Below the pieces are notes generated by a model, which saw nothing but the letters and a program-made list of their open reading frames with translations, made no database searches and had not been told where the DNA came from. A DNA stretch of 64,000 bases, from positions 1 to 64,000 of the forward strand of contig JAFIHA010000009.1 of assembly GCA_017848965.1 (NCBI GenBank). Reading direction: 5' to 3'. Below, piece by piece: positions 54,116-63,647 of the stretch; the first letter of the stretch is position 1, and every line of letters begins with the position of its first letter. This DNA comes from Dechloromonas aromatica (nom. nud.) (GTDB lineage: Bacteria; Pseudomonadota; Gammaproteobacteria; Burkholderiales; Rhodocyclaceae). The position numbers and the translations under genes are program-made.

Positions 54116-55393
54116 TCAGTTGGCTTGCCAGATGTTGCGACAGCGGGTTTCCCGGATGCGCCAACTGGCCGCTGCCCCCAGGACGGCACACAAGGTTGCA
54201 GCCAGCACGCCGTGCTGCCAGGTGGCAAGGTCGTAGACGCGGGCGCCGCCGACCATCTCGCCCTGCCAGCCGAGATCCATGATCCAGCCGACGACCGGCT
54301 GCATGATCGCCGCGCAGAGGAAACCGCCCATGTTGGCGATGCTGGTGGACATCCCGGAAAGCAACGGCGGATTGACTTCCTTGGCGCAGGCCCAGGTCAG
54401 GCTGAAGCCGGCGGTGCTCAGACCGAGCAGCGCGAACAGCGCATAGGACAGCGGCAACGGCATCGTCGCGCAGGACAGCAGGACCAGCCAGATCGCCACA
54501 TAGACGTGCGAGACGGCGATCATCACCGGCTTGCGCCGGCCGAGACGATCGGACAGGCCGCCGATGAACAGGCAGCCAACGGCGAAGCCGCCGAACCATA
54601 GCGACAGGTGGTTGGCCGCGACCGCCCGCGCCATGCCATGCACCTGCATCAGGTAAGGCGTCGCCCACAAGCCGGCGAAGGTGAAGAAGGCGCCCGACAT
54701 GCCGGTATTGACCAGCGCCGCCGGCCAGGTCGAGCGGTTGCGCAGGACCGCGAGCAGGCCGGAGAGGACGACGGTGCGATCGAAGCGGGGACGCGGCGCC
54801 GACTGGCCGGTGCCCGGCGCATCGCGCACGATCAGCCAGCACAGTGCCGCCAGCACCAGCGACAGGCCGCCAACGCCGATGAACACGCCGCGCCAGCCGG
54901 TCGCCTGGGCCATCGCCGACAAGGGCGCACCGGCAAGAACCGAGCCGAGATTGCCGACCAGCATGCAGATGCCGACCATGGTCGCGAAGCGGCTTTCCTC
55001 GAACCAGACGGCGATCAGCTTGAGCATGGCGATGAAGGTCACCGAGACGCCGAGCCCGACCAGCGTCCGACCGGCGAGCGCCAGATCGAGGCTGGGCGCG
55101 AAGCCGAAGAGCAGGCTGCCGATACCGCCGACCAGGCCGCCCAGCGCCAGGATGCGCCGTGGCCCGAGGGTGTCGGCGAGAATCCCGGTCGGTATCTGCA
55201 TCAGCGTGTAGATGTAGAAATAGGTCGCCGCCAGTACCCCAAGCGACGCCGCCGAGGTCTGAAAAGTCGCCGCCAGGTCCTGGGCGATGCCGGCCGGCGC
55301 GAAGCGCTGGAAAAACGACAGGATGTAGGCAACGGCGACGACGGCGAGCGCCAGCCAGCGCCGCCGCCTCTGTTCGGGCGTCAACGGTCCCAT
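54116..55393 (-). CDS. MFS transporter
   Basis: A 425-residue 12-TM major-facilitator protein. The N-half motif A region reads ILADTLGPRRILALGG, and the C-half counterpart GGLSDRLGRRKPVMIA. AYILSFFQRFAPAGIAQDLAATF in TM1 resembles transporters annotated as anion:cation or oxalate/formate-type symporters. It follows a cytochrome c gene by 65 bases on the same strand. The substrate is not determined. Confidence 0.85.
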   Translation of the reverse strand: MGPLTPEQRRRRWLALAVVAVAYILSFFQRFAPAGIAQDLAATFQTSAASLGVLAATYFYIYTLMQIPTGILADTLGPRRILALGGLVGGIGSLLFGFAPSLDLALAGRTLVGLGVSVTFIAMLKLIAVWFEESRFATMVGICMLVGNLGSVLAGAPLSAMAQATGWRGVFIGVGGLSLVLAALCWLIVRDAPGTGQSAPRPRFDRTVVLSGLLAVLRNRSTWPAALVNTGMSGAFFTFAGLWATPYLMQVHGMARAVAANHLSLWFGGFAVGCLFIGGLSDRLGRRKPVMIAVSHVYVAIWLVLLSCATMPLPLSYALFALLGLSTAGFSLTWACAKEVNPPLLSGMSTSIANMGGFLCAAIMQPVVGWIMDLGWQGEMVGGARVYDLATWQHGVLAATLCAVLGAAASWRIRETRCRNIWQAN

Positions 55394-55458
55394 GCAGTCT
55401 CCTCGATTTGTATTTGAAGGCGCCTCTGCGGGCGCCTGGGATCACGCGAGCGGCGTGC

Positions 55459-55758
55459 TTACTTGATCGTCAGCACCCACTTGGCGAGAGTCTTCGCCTC
55501 GGCGTCGGTGACCGCGTTGGCCGGCATCGGTACCTGGCCCCACTCATCCTTGCTGCCGTTCTTGATCTTGGCGGCAAGCGCCGCCTCCGCCCCTTTTTCA
55601 GCCGCCCGCTTGGCGGCAATGTCCTTGTAGGACGGACCGACGATCTTCTTCTGCAGGGCATGACAGGTCATGCAGTTCTTGGCCTTGGCCAGATCTTCCG
55701 AAGCCTGCACCGAAATGGCAACAAACAGTCCCGCCAGCAACAACACACTCTTTTTCAT
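55459..55758 (-). CDS. Class I cytochrome c (c551/c552-type)
   Basis: A 99-residue periplasmic cytochrome with a signal peptide (about 1-19, SVQA/SE), heme site CMTCH at 29-33 and axial Met in VPMPANAV (M78). The size after cleavage, about 80 residues, fits cytochrome c551. It is an electron carrier to nitrite reductase or an oxidase in denitrifiers. The ATG at 55758 follows GGAGGGG; a second ATG four codons upstream is possible but leaves no ribosome-binding site. Confidence 0.9.
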   Translation of the reverse strand: MKKSVLLLAGLFVAISVQASEDLAKAKNCMTCHALQKKIVGPSYKDIAAKRAAEKGAEAALAAKIKNGSKDEWGQVPMPANAVTDAEAKTLAKWVLTIK

Positions 55759-55830
55759 TTTCCCCTCCATCTGTTCACAATCGCTTTTTTCGCAGTGTAC
55801 CCGCTTCGGCGCCCAGCGGCCAAAACGGGA

Positions 55831-56208
55831 TCAGCGCTCGGCCGACCAATCGCGCAGGCGTTGCGGCAGTTGCGTCCAGTCTACCGGTTTCGGCAGATAT
55901 TGCGCCCGCAAACTCTGTTGTGCGGCAACGAAGGCCGCATCCTCGCGCCCAGTCAGCAGCACGATGCACAGACGCTCACCAAACTGCCTACGCAACTGCG
56001 CTGCCACTTGCAAGCCATCGACCTCCGGCATCTCGACATCGAGCAAGGCGATATCGAAGGCATCCTGAGCGCTGGCGGCGCGCAAGGCATCCGCGCCATT
56101 GCCGGCAACGACGAGTTCGAATGCCGGCGCCTGCAGCACCGCCCGTAACAGGATCGCCATCGTCGGATCGTCGTCCGCCGCCAATACCCGCAAACACCGC
56201 TGACTCAT
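55831..56208 (-). CDS. Stand-alone receiver-domain protein
   Basis: A 125-residue CheY-like protein with acidic pair DDD at 12-14, phospho-acceptor D57 in [13 protein letters not shown] and Lys in YLPKPVDW. It has no output domain. The ATG overlaps the stop of the hybrid kinase gene (ATGA). It probably acts as a phosphate sink or a protein-binding output in the phosphorelay encoded upstream. Confidence 0.82.
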   Translation of the reverse strand: MSQRCLRVLAADDDPTMAILLRAVLQAPAFELVVAGNGADALRAASAQDAFDIALLDVEMPEVDGLQVAAQLRRQFGERLCIVLLTGREDAAFVAAQQSLRAQYLPKPVDWTQLPQRLRDWSAER

Positions 56209-58586
56209 GACGCATCCCCCGCCAACATGACGCCCAGGGCGTCGCTCACCGCATGCCATTCGGCCTGCAGGCCAGGATAAAGCGCCTGCACTTCATCGCG
56301 CGCCGCTTCCTGGCTTAACGATTCGATTTCCCGGCACAAACCGGCAAAGCGCAGGGCGCCGACATTGAAGCTACTCGACTTCAAGGCATGACAGGACTGC
56401 GCCAGCAATTCCAGATCGCCTCCGGCAACGGCCTTCTCGCACGCTTCCCAATGCTTCCTGGCGCCGCGCAGATAAGCGTCGATCAGTTGCCGGATCAGGG
56501 CGCTCGCGCCGTTCGGCGCCAAGGCACGGAGCTGGTCGAAAGCGGCCGGATCGATCGGCAAGCCGGCCGACGCCTCGACCCCGCCGTTCGGCACGCTCGG
56601 CCCGCTCGATTTGCGCCGCTCGCGCGGCAACCAGCGCTCGAGCACGGCGAGCATTTCGTCGCCACGGTAAGGCTTGGCCAGATAATCGTCCATGCCTGCC
56701 GCCAGACAGCGCTTGCGGTCGTCGCGCATGGCATTGGCGGTGAGCGCGACTACCGGCACCCGCGGCAAACCGGCGCGTTGTTCGCGGCGGCGTAACTCGG
56801 CACAAGCGGCAAAGCCATCCACCACCGGCATCTGGCAATCCATCAACACCAGATCGAAGGGTTCACTCTCCAGTAGATCGAGTGCCTGCTGGCCGTTACC
56901 GACCAGCAGAACCTGCAGGCCGAAGCGCTCGAGATGGGTACGGGCGACGATCTGGTTGCTTTCGTTGTCTTCGGCCAACAGCACACGTCCGCGCAAACGC
57001 GCCGGCAAGTATTGCTCGTCGAGCGAGGGTAGCGCCACCCGACGCAGCGTCGTCTCTTCATTCGCCTGATCGGCCGACAGTTCAGGGGTTTCCGCTATCG
57101 GCAAGCTCAGGGCCACGGTAAAACAGGAGCCATGACCAGGCCGGCTGTCGACGCTGATCCGCCCCCCCATCATTTCGATCAGTTGGCGACAGATGGTCAA
57201 GCCCAGACCGGTACCACCGAAGCGCCGCGAGGTCGACCCGTCAGCCTGGGCAAAATGCTCGAAAATCCGGGCCTGCGCGTCCTGCGGGATGCCAATGCCG
57301 CTGTCCCGGACCTTGAGTTCGAAAGCCACACTCCCGGCTTCGCCGGACAACAGGAGCAGACTGACGACGATCTCGCCTTCGTCGGTGAATTTGATCGCGT
57401 TGTTGAGCAGGTTGGCGACCACCTGGCGCAAGCGCAGGGCGTCGCCGCGCAGCTTCAGGCTGCGCCCGGCCGGTAACTCGATCATCAGGGCGAGCCCCTT
57501 CTTGCTTGCCGGCTGGGAGAACAATTCCACCGACTCTTCAAGCAGGGCGCGCAGATCAAAATCCTGCACCTCCAGTTCGAGATGACCGGCCTCGATCTTC
57601 GAAAAATCGAGGACGTCGTTGATGATCGTCAGCAGATGCCGCCCCGAGCGATCCACCGCTTCGACAAACTGACGCTGCGTCGGCGTCAGGTCGGTATTGA
57701 GCAACAACTCAGTCATCCCCAGCACACCGTTCATCGGCGTCCGTATCTCGTGACTCATCATCGCCAGAAACTCGCTTTTGGCGTGGCTGCCAGCTTCCGC
57801 GACCTCCTTCGCCTGGCGCAATTCGCGGGTGCGCTGTTCGACGATCTGCTCGAGATTGCCCAGGTGGGTCGCCAACCAGTGATCGCGCTCGCGGATCTGC
57901 GCAATCATCTGGTTGAAACCATCGCTCAGGCGGTTGAACTCCATGATTTCGGACGGTGCCGCACGAATATCGAGATGACCAATCGAGATTTCCGCCATTG
58001 TCTCGTCGAGCAGGTCGAGCGGCCGCAAGCTGCTTTCGACCCGAGCTCCCAGACGGCGAAGAATCACCCAGAGCCCCGCAGCGAACACGACCAGAATCAG
58101 TGCCGCGTTACCGAGCAATTGCCGATACAGGCCATCGAATCCGATACTCACCTGCACCAGGCCAAGATCGCTCCCCCGGTGCCAGATACGCCGAAAAAAA
58201 TCTATCCTGTCCCAGGAGAGGAGGTAACCATCCCCCGTTTCGTGCGGATACCCCGCCATAAAGGGCGTCGCCGTGGCGGCGCGCAATTCGAAGAACACGC
58301 TGCCGTCGGTACGGTAGATCAGCAGACGGCGAAAATCGATGACATCGCGGAGCGACTCTGCCGGCCCCCTGGCCAACGCGACATCATCCCGCACCAGACT
58401 CTCGGCAACGACGTCGCCGAGCAGGAACATCCTGGCTTGACCTTCCTCGATCAGGTTGCGTACATCAAGCCAGGCGCTGAGGATCAGGATGAAGAACAGC
58501 AGCCCGAGAAACACCGGCAGGAGAACCTGCAGATTGATCCGGACCAGATGCTGGCCGAAAGTCGCCTGCTCGGGCTCCCGATTCAC
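56205..58586 (-). CDS. Hybrid sensor histidine kinase with REC and Hpt domains (BarA-like)
   Basis: A 793-residue membrane protein: TM1 at about 19-40, periplasmic sensor (41-155), TM2 at about 158-178, HAMP (about 180-235), short coiled coil, HisKA with H279 ([21 protein letters not shown]), ATPase domain ([40 protein letters not shown]), receiver with D583 ([13 protein letters not shown]) and a C-terminal Hpt with H733 ([14 protein letters not shown]). The architecture is that of BarA/TorS-type phosphorelay kinases. It overlaps an Hpt gene upstream and a receiver gene downstream. Confidence 0.9.
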   Translation of the reverse strand: MNREPEQATFGQHLVRINLQVLLPVFLGLLFFILILSAWLDVRNLIEEGQARMFLLGDVVAESLVRDDVALARGPAESLRDVIDFRRLLIYRTDGSVFFELRAATATPFMAGYPHETGDGYLLSWDRIDFFRRIWHRGSDLGLVQVSIGFDGLYRQLLGNAALILVVFAAGLWVILRRLGARVESSLRPLDLLDETMAEISIGHLDIRAAPSEIMEFNRLSDGFNQMIAQIRERDHWLATHLGNLEQIVEQRTRELRQAKEVAEAGSHAKSEFLAMMSHEIRTPMNGVLGMTELLLNTDLTPTQRQFVEAVDRSGRHLLTIINDVLDFSKIEAGHLELEVQDFDLRALLEESVELFSQPASKKGLALMIELPAGRSLKLRGDALRLRQVVANLLNNAIKFTDEGEIVVSLLLLSGEAGSVAFELKVRDSGIGIPQDAQARIFEHFAQADGSTSRRFGGTGLGLTICRQLIEMMGGRISVDSRPGHGSCFTVALSLPIAETPELSADQANEETTLRRVALPSLDEQYLPARLRGRVLLAEDNESNQIVARTHLERFGLQVLLVGNGQQALDLLESEPFDLVLMDCQMPVVDGFAACAELRRREQRAGLPRVPVVALTANAMRDDRKRCLAAGMDDYLAKPYRGDEMLAVLERWLPRERRKSSGPSVPNGGVEASAGLPIDPAAFDQLRALAPNGASALIRQLIDAYLRGARKHWEACEKAVAGGDLELLAQSCHALKSSSFNVGALRFAGLCREIESLSQEAARDEVQALYPGLQAEWHAVSDALGVMLAGDAS

Positions 58587-58960
58587 GCCTTCCCCACCGG
58601 GCCAGCCCCCCCCTTGGCAAGCACCGCCATGGTGGCGAGATACGCTGCCGTCAGTTCGGCACGACAGTCGTCGCTGATCGCCACCTCCCGACCTGCCAGC
58701 CGCCCGAGCAACGCTGCTTCGAGACTTGCCGCTGCAGCGGCGAGCCTCACCGCTCCGATATTCTCGGCGGCACTGCGCAAGGCGTGGACTTGCTTGCGCT
58801 CCGCGGCATCTTCACCCAGAGCACCCTGCCAGCGCGACAGCCAATCCGAAAAATGCATGACAAACAGACCAACAGCCTGCCACCAGAGCTCGGGTCGGTC
58901 GAGCATGCGCTCGACCGCAGCCGCCACATCGAATCCCTCCAACTCCCTGGGTATCAGCAT
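58583..58960 (-). CDS. Hpt-domain protein
   Basis: A protein of about 125 residues with a single histidine-phosphotransfer domain. The start region [27 protein letters not shown] is typical of Hpt helices, and the active His H59 lies in [14 protein letters not shown]. It overlaps the hybrid kinase gene by ATGA. The start is uncertain: ATG at 58960 has GGAAA close upstream, while an in-frame GTG at 59083 and an ATG at 59065 would add an unrelated leader. It adds a second Hpt to a pathway whose kinase already has one. Confidence 0.75.
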   Translation of the reverse strand: MLIPRELEGFDVAAAVERMLDRPELWWQAVGLFVMHFSDWLSRWQGALGEDAAERKQVHALRSAAENIGAVRLAAAAASLEAALLGRLAGREVAISDDCRAELTAAYLATMAVLAKGGAGPVGKA

Positions 58961-59134
58961 CTTTCCATTCGCATCGTCCTGATTGAATACCGTAAGATTC
59001 TCCCGCGATCGCCGGCCAATAAGGTTGAAGATTGGTAAAAAGCGGATTCCCGCCAGCACTGGCATGCCGCTTAGTGCAAGCACTTCCTTTTACAATGAAA
59101 TACAATGCACCCACCAAGCATAACCATCCTGTCC

Positions 59135-59845
59135 ATGAACCAGACCGCCCTGATTGTCGAAGACGACCCCGGAACACGTCACGTGCTGTCTGCAACCTTC
59201 GCCTCCGCAGGCATCGGCAGCATTTTCGCTGAAAACGGCGCCGCCATGTGGCTTCAGCTAGGAAAAAGGCCCGACATCGTCATCCTGGATCTGAGCCTTC
59301 CCGATGCGGACGGACTCGAACTGCTGCGCCAGTTGCGACAACAATCCGAAATCCCGGTGCTCATTCACTCGACGCGCTCGGACGAAATCGAGCGCATCAT
59401 CGGCATCGAGATCGGCGCCGACGATTTCCTTCCCAAACCCTGCAACATGCGGGAATTGCTCGCCCGGACCCGCAGACTGTTACGACGCTGCCAGACGCGC
59501 CCCAGCATCCCGCAGCCCAAGGGAGAGCTACGACGCTTCCGCTTCGGCCACTGGACACTCGACACTGCCTCGCGGGAACTGACCGACGGCAAAGGCTCTC
59601 CGGTTTCCATCGGCGTCTCGGGATTTGCGCTGCTGATGGCCTTCCTCGAACATCCGTTCGAGCCCTTGTCACGCGAGCAGTTGTCCCGGGTTCTCAAGAG
59701 GGAATACATCCCTTACGACCGCATCATCGACGTCCACGTCAGCCAGATTCGTCGCATTCTGGGCAATCAGCCTGACGGTTCGGGCTTCATCAAAACCCTG
59801 CGCTCGCAGGGCTATGTTTTCGTCGCTCCCGTCGAACACGCCTGA
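59135..59845 (+). CDS. OmpR-family response regulator (TorR-like)
   Basis: A 236-residue regulator with receiver D52 (IVILDLSLPDADG), acidic pair ED at 9-10, Lys in FLPKPCNM and the winged helix with SGFALLMAFLEHPFEPLSREQLSRVLKREYIPYDRIIDVHVSQIRRILG. It is divergent from the Hpt and hybrid-kinase genes, so it is the likely DNA-binding output of that relay. The start could be ATG 59105 or 59135; the latter gives the standard N-terminus. A strong terminator follows. Confidence 0.85.
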   Translation: MNQTALIVEDDPGTRHVLSATFASAGIGSIFAENGAAMWLQLGKRPDIVILDLSLPDADGLELLRQLRQQSEIPVLIHSTRSDEIERIIGIEIGADDFLPKPCNMRELLARTRRLLRRCQTRPSIPQPKGELRRFRFGHWTLDTASRELTDGKGSPVSIGVSGFALLMAFLEHPFEPLSREQLSRVLKREYIPYDRIIDVHVSQIRRILGNQPDGSGFIKTLRSQGYVFVAPVEHA

Positions 59846-59868
59846 CTGCCGGAATTTGCTCAAACGAC

Positions 59869-59897
59869 AAAAAGCCGGAGCGTCGCTCCGGCTTTTT
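59869..59897. terminator. Strong bidirectional intrinsic terminator
   Basis: A perfect 13-bp stem AAAAAGCCGGAGC / GCTCCGGCTTTTT with a GTC loop, A tract on one side and T tract on the other. It ends the response-regulator transcript and, on the other strand, the TolC-family transcript. A second C/G-rich hairpin (CCCC-TTAC-GGGG type) at about 59902-59920 lies closer to the TolC stop. Confidence 0.9.
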
Positions 59898-59937
59898 GCT
59901 GCCCCCCCTTACGGGAGGGGATCATGAACGAGACTGC

Positions 59938-61773
59938 TTACTGGCAACCGCCGACGGTGTTGCCCACGCAAGGCGTCGAACTCTCACCGTTGATCAACCA
60001 CTTGCCATCCTTGCGGATCATTTCGAGAGTCTTCAGGACGCGATCGTTGAAAATGTTCGAACGATAGGTCTGCTCGAATTTCGCCGTCGCCCTGTCCTCG
60101 CCGTGCATCTGCACATTCAGCTTATCCACCGTCACCGAGATCGCCTCGCGCGGCATGATGCGCTGGCGGCGCAACTGGTTCCAGTCTTCACGCGACAAAC
60201 CACCATCCGGCGTGAAGGTCGGCGCATAGAAGGCGGTGTAAGCCGCGTAATCCTTTGCCGACCAAGCCTGCGCCCAGGAACGAACCCGCGCCTGAACATC
60301 AGCCCCCTCCACTGGCGGCGTCACCACGGGCAGTTTCTTGCCCATCATGTCCTGCGCCCGGGCATCGAGATCGGCGCGCGGCGTACCGGTCAGCGCCACC
60401 GGCTCCGGCGGGCACAGCGTCGCCGCGTCGACGTCGGCCAGTTCGCCAGTTTCCGGCGTCGCCGTCTCCAGCTTCTGCAGGCCCATGAACTCGAGCAGCG
60501 AGCCCATGCCGGCCTGGCTGCGCAGGTAGGCCAGCGTCAGGTCGGTATCGGCATTGACCAGCGAGCGCTTCGCCGCCAGCAGTTCGTTTTCGGTATCGAG
60601 CAGGTCGAGCAGCGTGCGCTGGCCGATGTTGAACTGTTCGCGGTAGGCGTCGCGCGTCTTCTCGAGCAGTGCCACCTGCGTCGTCAGGTCTTCCTTCTGG
60701 TCGCGCAGGCGCTGCACGTCGTTGTAGGCGATCAGCAGCGTCTGCCGGGTGTCGCGGCAGGCCTTCTCGCGCATTTCCAGCGCCATGTGCTTGCGCTCGA
60801 CGTATTGCCGCTCGCGCGCCGTGTCCGAGCCGCCGTTGAACAGGTTCCACGACATCACGACTTCGGCGACGTTCTGGTCGCGGTCGCCGCTGACGCCCTG
60901 GTAGTTCTTGGTCGTCTCGGTGCGTGCCCGCAGGTCGACGCGCGGCATGTAGGCAGCGCGCCGGCCTTCGACGTCGTACTGCGCCGCTTCGATGTTCTCG
61001 ACCGCCGCCAGCAGCGTCGGGTTGCGCTTGTAGAGCACGTCGAGCGCCGCCTTCGGGCTCGCCGGCAAGGCCGCACCGGTCAGTTGCTGCGGCGTCAGCG
61101 TGCCGGCCGGCAGTTCGCCGACCAGACGCTGGTAGCGCGCCATCACGTCATGCAGGTTGGCGGTCTCGGTGGTCAGGTTGACCTCGGCCAGCGCCAGCCG
61201 GCTGGCCGCCTGATCGAGATCGACCCGGCGGCCGACGCCGGAGGCGGTGCGTGCCTTGATCTGGTCATGGGTCGCCTTGTGGCGCACGTAGTTGTCTTCG
61301 GCCAGCGCGACCAGCGAGCGGTAGCGCAGCACGTCGACGTAGGCCTTGCTGGCTTCGAGGGCGACGTTCTCCGAGGCTTCAAGCAACTCGTAGTAGCGCA
61401 CCAGCTTGGCCTTGCCCAGCTTGCGCACTTCGCTGCGCGTCGCGAAGCCGTCGAACAGCATCTGGCTCAAGGTCAGCGCGTAACCGCGCCGGGTGTAGGT
61501 GTCCTTGGCGGAACCCGGCACTTCCAGGCTCTCGCGACCGGCCCCGGCCGTCAGATCGAGTTTCGGGAAGTAGCCGCCGCGGGCAACGCCGACTTCTTCC
61601 TCGGCGGCCTTGTAGTTGCGCCACTTGATGGTCACTTCCGGGCTTTTCTGCACCGCCTGCTGGGCGACCTGACGCAGCGCCTGTTGAACTTCCGTCGGAG
61701 CAGAATCCTGAGCGAAACCGGCGGTGGAAAAAACCGCGGTCGCCAGTAACAATGTGATGGTTTTGATTTTCAT
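59938..61773 (-). CDS. TolC-family outer-membrane protein with a C-terminal SnoaL/Cds6-like domain
   Basis: A 611-residue protein with a signal peptide (about 1-21, GFA/QDS). Residues of about 30-450 form the TolC-family duct, with RNYKAAEEEVGVARGGYFPKLDLTAGAGRES, FDGFATRSEVRKLGKAKLVR and FNIGQRTLLDLLDTENELLAAKRSLVNADTDLTLAYLRSQAG. The last 120 residues (AQAWSAKDYAAYTAFYAPTFTPDGGLSREDWNQLRRQRI to KDGKWLINGESS) are a SnoaL/NTF2-like domain resembling Cds6 C-terminal domains. It resembles LapE/AggA-type channels of adhesin-exporting type I systems; no such ABC gene is in the window. The ATG at 61773 starts the signal peptide. Confidence 0.87.
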   Translation of the reverse strand: MKIKTITLLLATAVFSTAGFAQDSAPTEVQQALRQVAQQAVQKSPEVTIKWRNYKAAEEEVGVARGGYFPKLDLTAGAGRESLEVPGSAKDTYTRRGYALTLSQMLFDGFATRSEVRKLGKAKLVRYYELLEASENVALEASKAYVDVLRYRSLVALAEDNYVRHKATHDQIKARTASGVGRRVDLDQAASRLALAEVNLTTETANLHDVMARYQRLVGELPAGTLTPQQLTGAALPASPKAALDVLYKRNPTLLAAVENIEAAQYDVEGRRAAYMPRVDLRARTETTKNYQGVSGDRDQNVAEVVMSWNLFNGGSDTARERQYVERKHMALEMREKACRDTRQTLLIAYNDVQRLRDQKEDLTTQVALLEKTRDAYREQFNIGQRTLLDLLDTENELLAAKRSLVNADTDLTLAYLRSQAGMGSLLEFMGLQKLETATPETGELADVDAATLCPPEPVALTGTPRADLDARAQDMMGKKLPVVTPPVEGADVQARVRSWAQAWSAKDYAAYTAFYAPTFTPDGGLSREDWNQLRRQRIMPREAISVTVDKLNVQMHGEDRATAKFEQTYRSNIFNDRVLKTLEMIRKDGKWLINGESSTPCVGNTVGGCQ

Positions 61774-61989
61774 GAGGGACTCGCAATGAACCGATTCAAC
61801 CTCATGCCGAAAGCCCGGAGACCGAGACGACACAAGGAATCTCTTTGGGGAACGGAATACTTATCATATAGCCGATCCCGATTTTAGGTGAATAATCATT
61901 CCAGATTGTAAGGTTTGGTAAAAAACAAAACCTCGGCAACAGCGGAAAAATATATCATTGTCATGATTATCCGACAAGCACACCTCCTT
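61774..61989. other. AT-rich intergenic region upstream of the TolC-family gene
   Basis: A 216-base gap, clearly more AT-rich than the rest of the window (61850-61985). No ORF is convincing. It should contain the promoter of the TolC-family gene; I see no clear -24/-12 or palindromic operator, only the short inverted pair GGTTTTGTTTTTTACCAAACC (imperfect) near 61910-61932. Confidence 0.4.
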
Positions 61990-63315
61990 TCAGGAAAGCG
62001 CAATCCTTTCCAGTTTGCGATAGAGGGTCCGCGTACTCACCCCCAGGCAACGAGCCAATCCGTCCATTTCCCCTTGATGGTTCTGCCGCGCCCAACGCAG
62101 ATACCGCCGCTCCAACTCCTCCAACTCGACGATTCGATCGACGCCGAAGCCCTGCTGAACTGGCGCACCGACTGCCAACGGCGGTGGCGAGTCAGCCATC
62201 TCCACCAGATGCGACAGGTCGATGCTATCACCATCCGCCAGCAAGGTCGCCCTTTCGATCAGGTTTCGCAACTCGCGAATGTTGCCGCTGAAGCGCTGCC
62301 CCGCCAGCCATTCCAGAGCTGCCTTGGTAAAACGACGCCCTTGCTTGTGATCAACCCGTTCGAGCAGGGATTCCGCGAGTAGCGCGATATCGCCGCTGCG
62401 CTCGTGCAAGGCTGGAGTCCGGATCGGAAAAGTGTTTATACGAAAGTAGAGGTCCCGGCGAAAGGTTTCTGCCTGAACCATCGCCGCCAGATCGCGGTGC
62501 GTCGCCGTCACCAGACGGAAATCCGCCGGCAACCAGTCGAGCCCACCAACCCGACGGTAGGTCCCGGTCTCCAAGAGGCGCAGCAGCTTGATCTGCAAGC
62601 TCAGGGGCAGCTCACCGATTTCGTCGAGAAAAAGGGTCCCGCCGGATGCTGCTTCGACCAAGCCCTGCTTGCGATGAGTCGCACCGGTAAAGGCCCCCTT
62701 TTCGTAACCGAACAACTCTGCCTCGAACAGTGTTTCCGTCATCCCCGCGCAATCGACCGCGACAAAAGGTCCGTCGGAACGCTGACTGGCTTCGTGGATC
62801 GCATGCGCGACCAATTCCTTTCCGGTCCCCGTTTCGCCAAGCAGCAAAACCGCTGCGCTGGAAGGGGCAACCCGCATCATCTTGTCCAACATATCGACGA
62901 ACGCTGGCGAACGCCCGACCAGGCCACGCGCCGCCGCCCGGCTGCTGGCCTGGCGGACGATACGCATGGTCTCGACGAAGTAGGCGATATCGCCATTTTC
63001 GTCCCGGATCGGCACCGTTTCGACGGCAACGTGCTCCTCGCCGCGCGCCGTGTGATGCAGATGCAGAACCCGTTGCGGCTCACCGGAGTCGAGGCTGAGC
63101 TTGAGCGGGCAAGACTCCCCCGCTTGATCGCAAGGCAGATCGAAATGGTGTGAGACCTCATAGCAACTGCGCCCCGCCAGTTCCCGACCACCGCCGAACT
63201 CACGGGTGTAGGCCGCATTGGCGGCAATGATCCGGTAATCCGCGCTCATTACAATGCGCGGCTCTGGCAAACCGTCGAGGAAGGAAATCAACTCACTCAG
63301 AAAATGCGACGTCAA
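61990..63315 (-). CDS. PAS-domain sigma54-dependent transcriptional activator
   Basis: An NtrC-type activator of about 441 residues: PAS sensor (about 10-125), AAA+ domain (Walker A GETGTGKE, the sigma54-contact loop [19 protein letters not shown] as Walker B) and a C-terminal Fis-type helix-turn-helix ([24 protein letters not shown]). The PAS domain holds [22 protein letters not shown], a Cys/His set I recall from several PAS-sigma54 regulators and a possible metal or redox site. TTG at 63315 is preferred for its GGGAG eight bases upstream; GTG 63324 is an alternative. It is divergent from ccoG; its target is unknown. Confidence 0.85.
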   Translation of the reverse strand: MTSHFLSELISFLDGLPEPRIVMSADYRIIAANAAYTREFGGGRELAGRSCYEVSHHFDLPCDQAGESCPLKLSLDSGEPQRVLHLHHTARGEEHVAVETVPIRDENGDIAYFVETMRIVRQASSRAAARGLVGRSPAFVDMLDKMMRVAPSSAAVLLLGETGTGKELVAHAIHEASQRSDGPFVAVDCAGMTETLFEAELFGYEKGAFTGATHRKQGLVEAASGGTLFLDEIGELPLSLQIKLLRLLETGTYRRVGGLDWLPADFRLVTATHRDLAAMVQAETFRRDLYFRINTFPIRTPALHERSGDIALLAESLLERVDHKQGRRFTKAALEWLAGQRFSGNIRELRNLIERATLLADGDSIDLSHLVEMADSPPPLAVGAPVQQGFGVDRIVELEELERRYLRWARQNHQGEMDGLARCLGVSTRTLYRKLERIALS

Positions 63316-63647
63316 AATTGACACTCCCGCCAATAGATGCTGCCGATTCTGACACAGCAAAACAGCCAGTGTTAAAGAAATGCATGAGAAACATCACAAC
63401 CCGTTGATTTAAATACCAGCAAACGAAAGACATAGGCTGGCACACAACTTGTTAATAGAGATACCGGAAACCGGGGACACCTCCCGCAGCACGATGCGCT
63501 TTCCTGGAAAATATCGAGCTGCAGGCGCTGACCGGCTGGGCGCATATCCCCCTTAGTTCGCCCCGCAGGCTTGCTTCATGCAACCAGCCGGCAGACAGAA
63601 AGCCACCCCGGTTTCCAACCATAACGATCAACGGGGTAACAACAACA
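63316..63647. other. Divergent promoter region between the sigma54 activator and ccoG
   Basis: A 332-base non-coding stretch with low-GC left half. Visible elements: TTGAT at 63404 as a possible FNR half-site, a -24/-12-like element at 63438-63453, and an 8-bp inverted repeat CCGGCTGG (63532-63539) / CCAGCCGG (63584-63591) in what would be the ccoG leader. No convincing ORF. Confidence 0.5.
63438..63453 (+). promoter_or_regulatory. Possible sigma54 -24/-12 promoter
   Basis: TGGCACACAACTTGTT matches the consensus TGGCAC-N5-TTGC(A/T) in spacing and in the -24 element. The -12 element is TTGT instead of TTGC, a change at a normally conserved base. It points toward ccoG, with a 195-base leader, and lies next to a sigma54 activator gene. 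Confidence 0.3.

Noticed and set aside
59335-59352. Second copy of the TGCGACAA motif
   Set aside because: Only a single arm occurs, inside the coding sequence of the response regulator; no inverted partner.
63404-63422. FNR box upstream of ccoG
   Set aside because: Only the TTGAT half is present; the second half (ATCAA) is missing at the right spacing.
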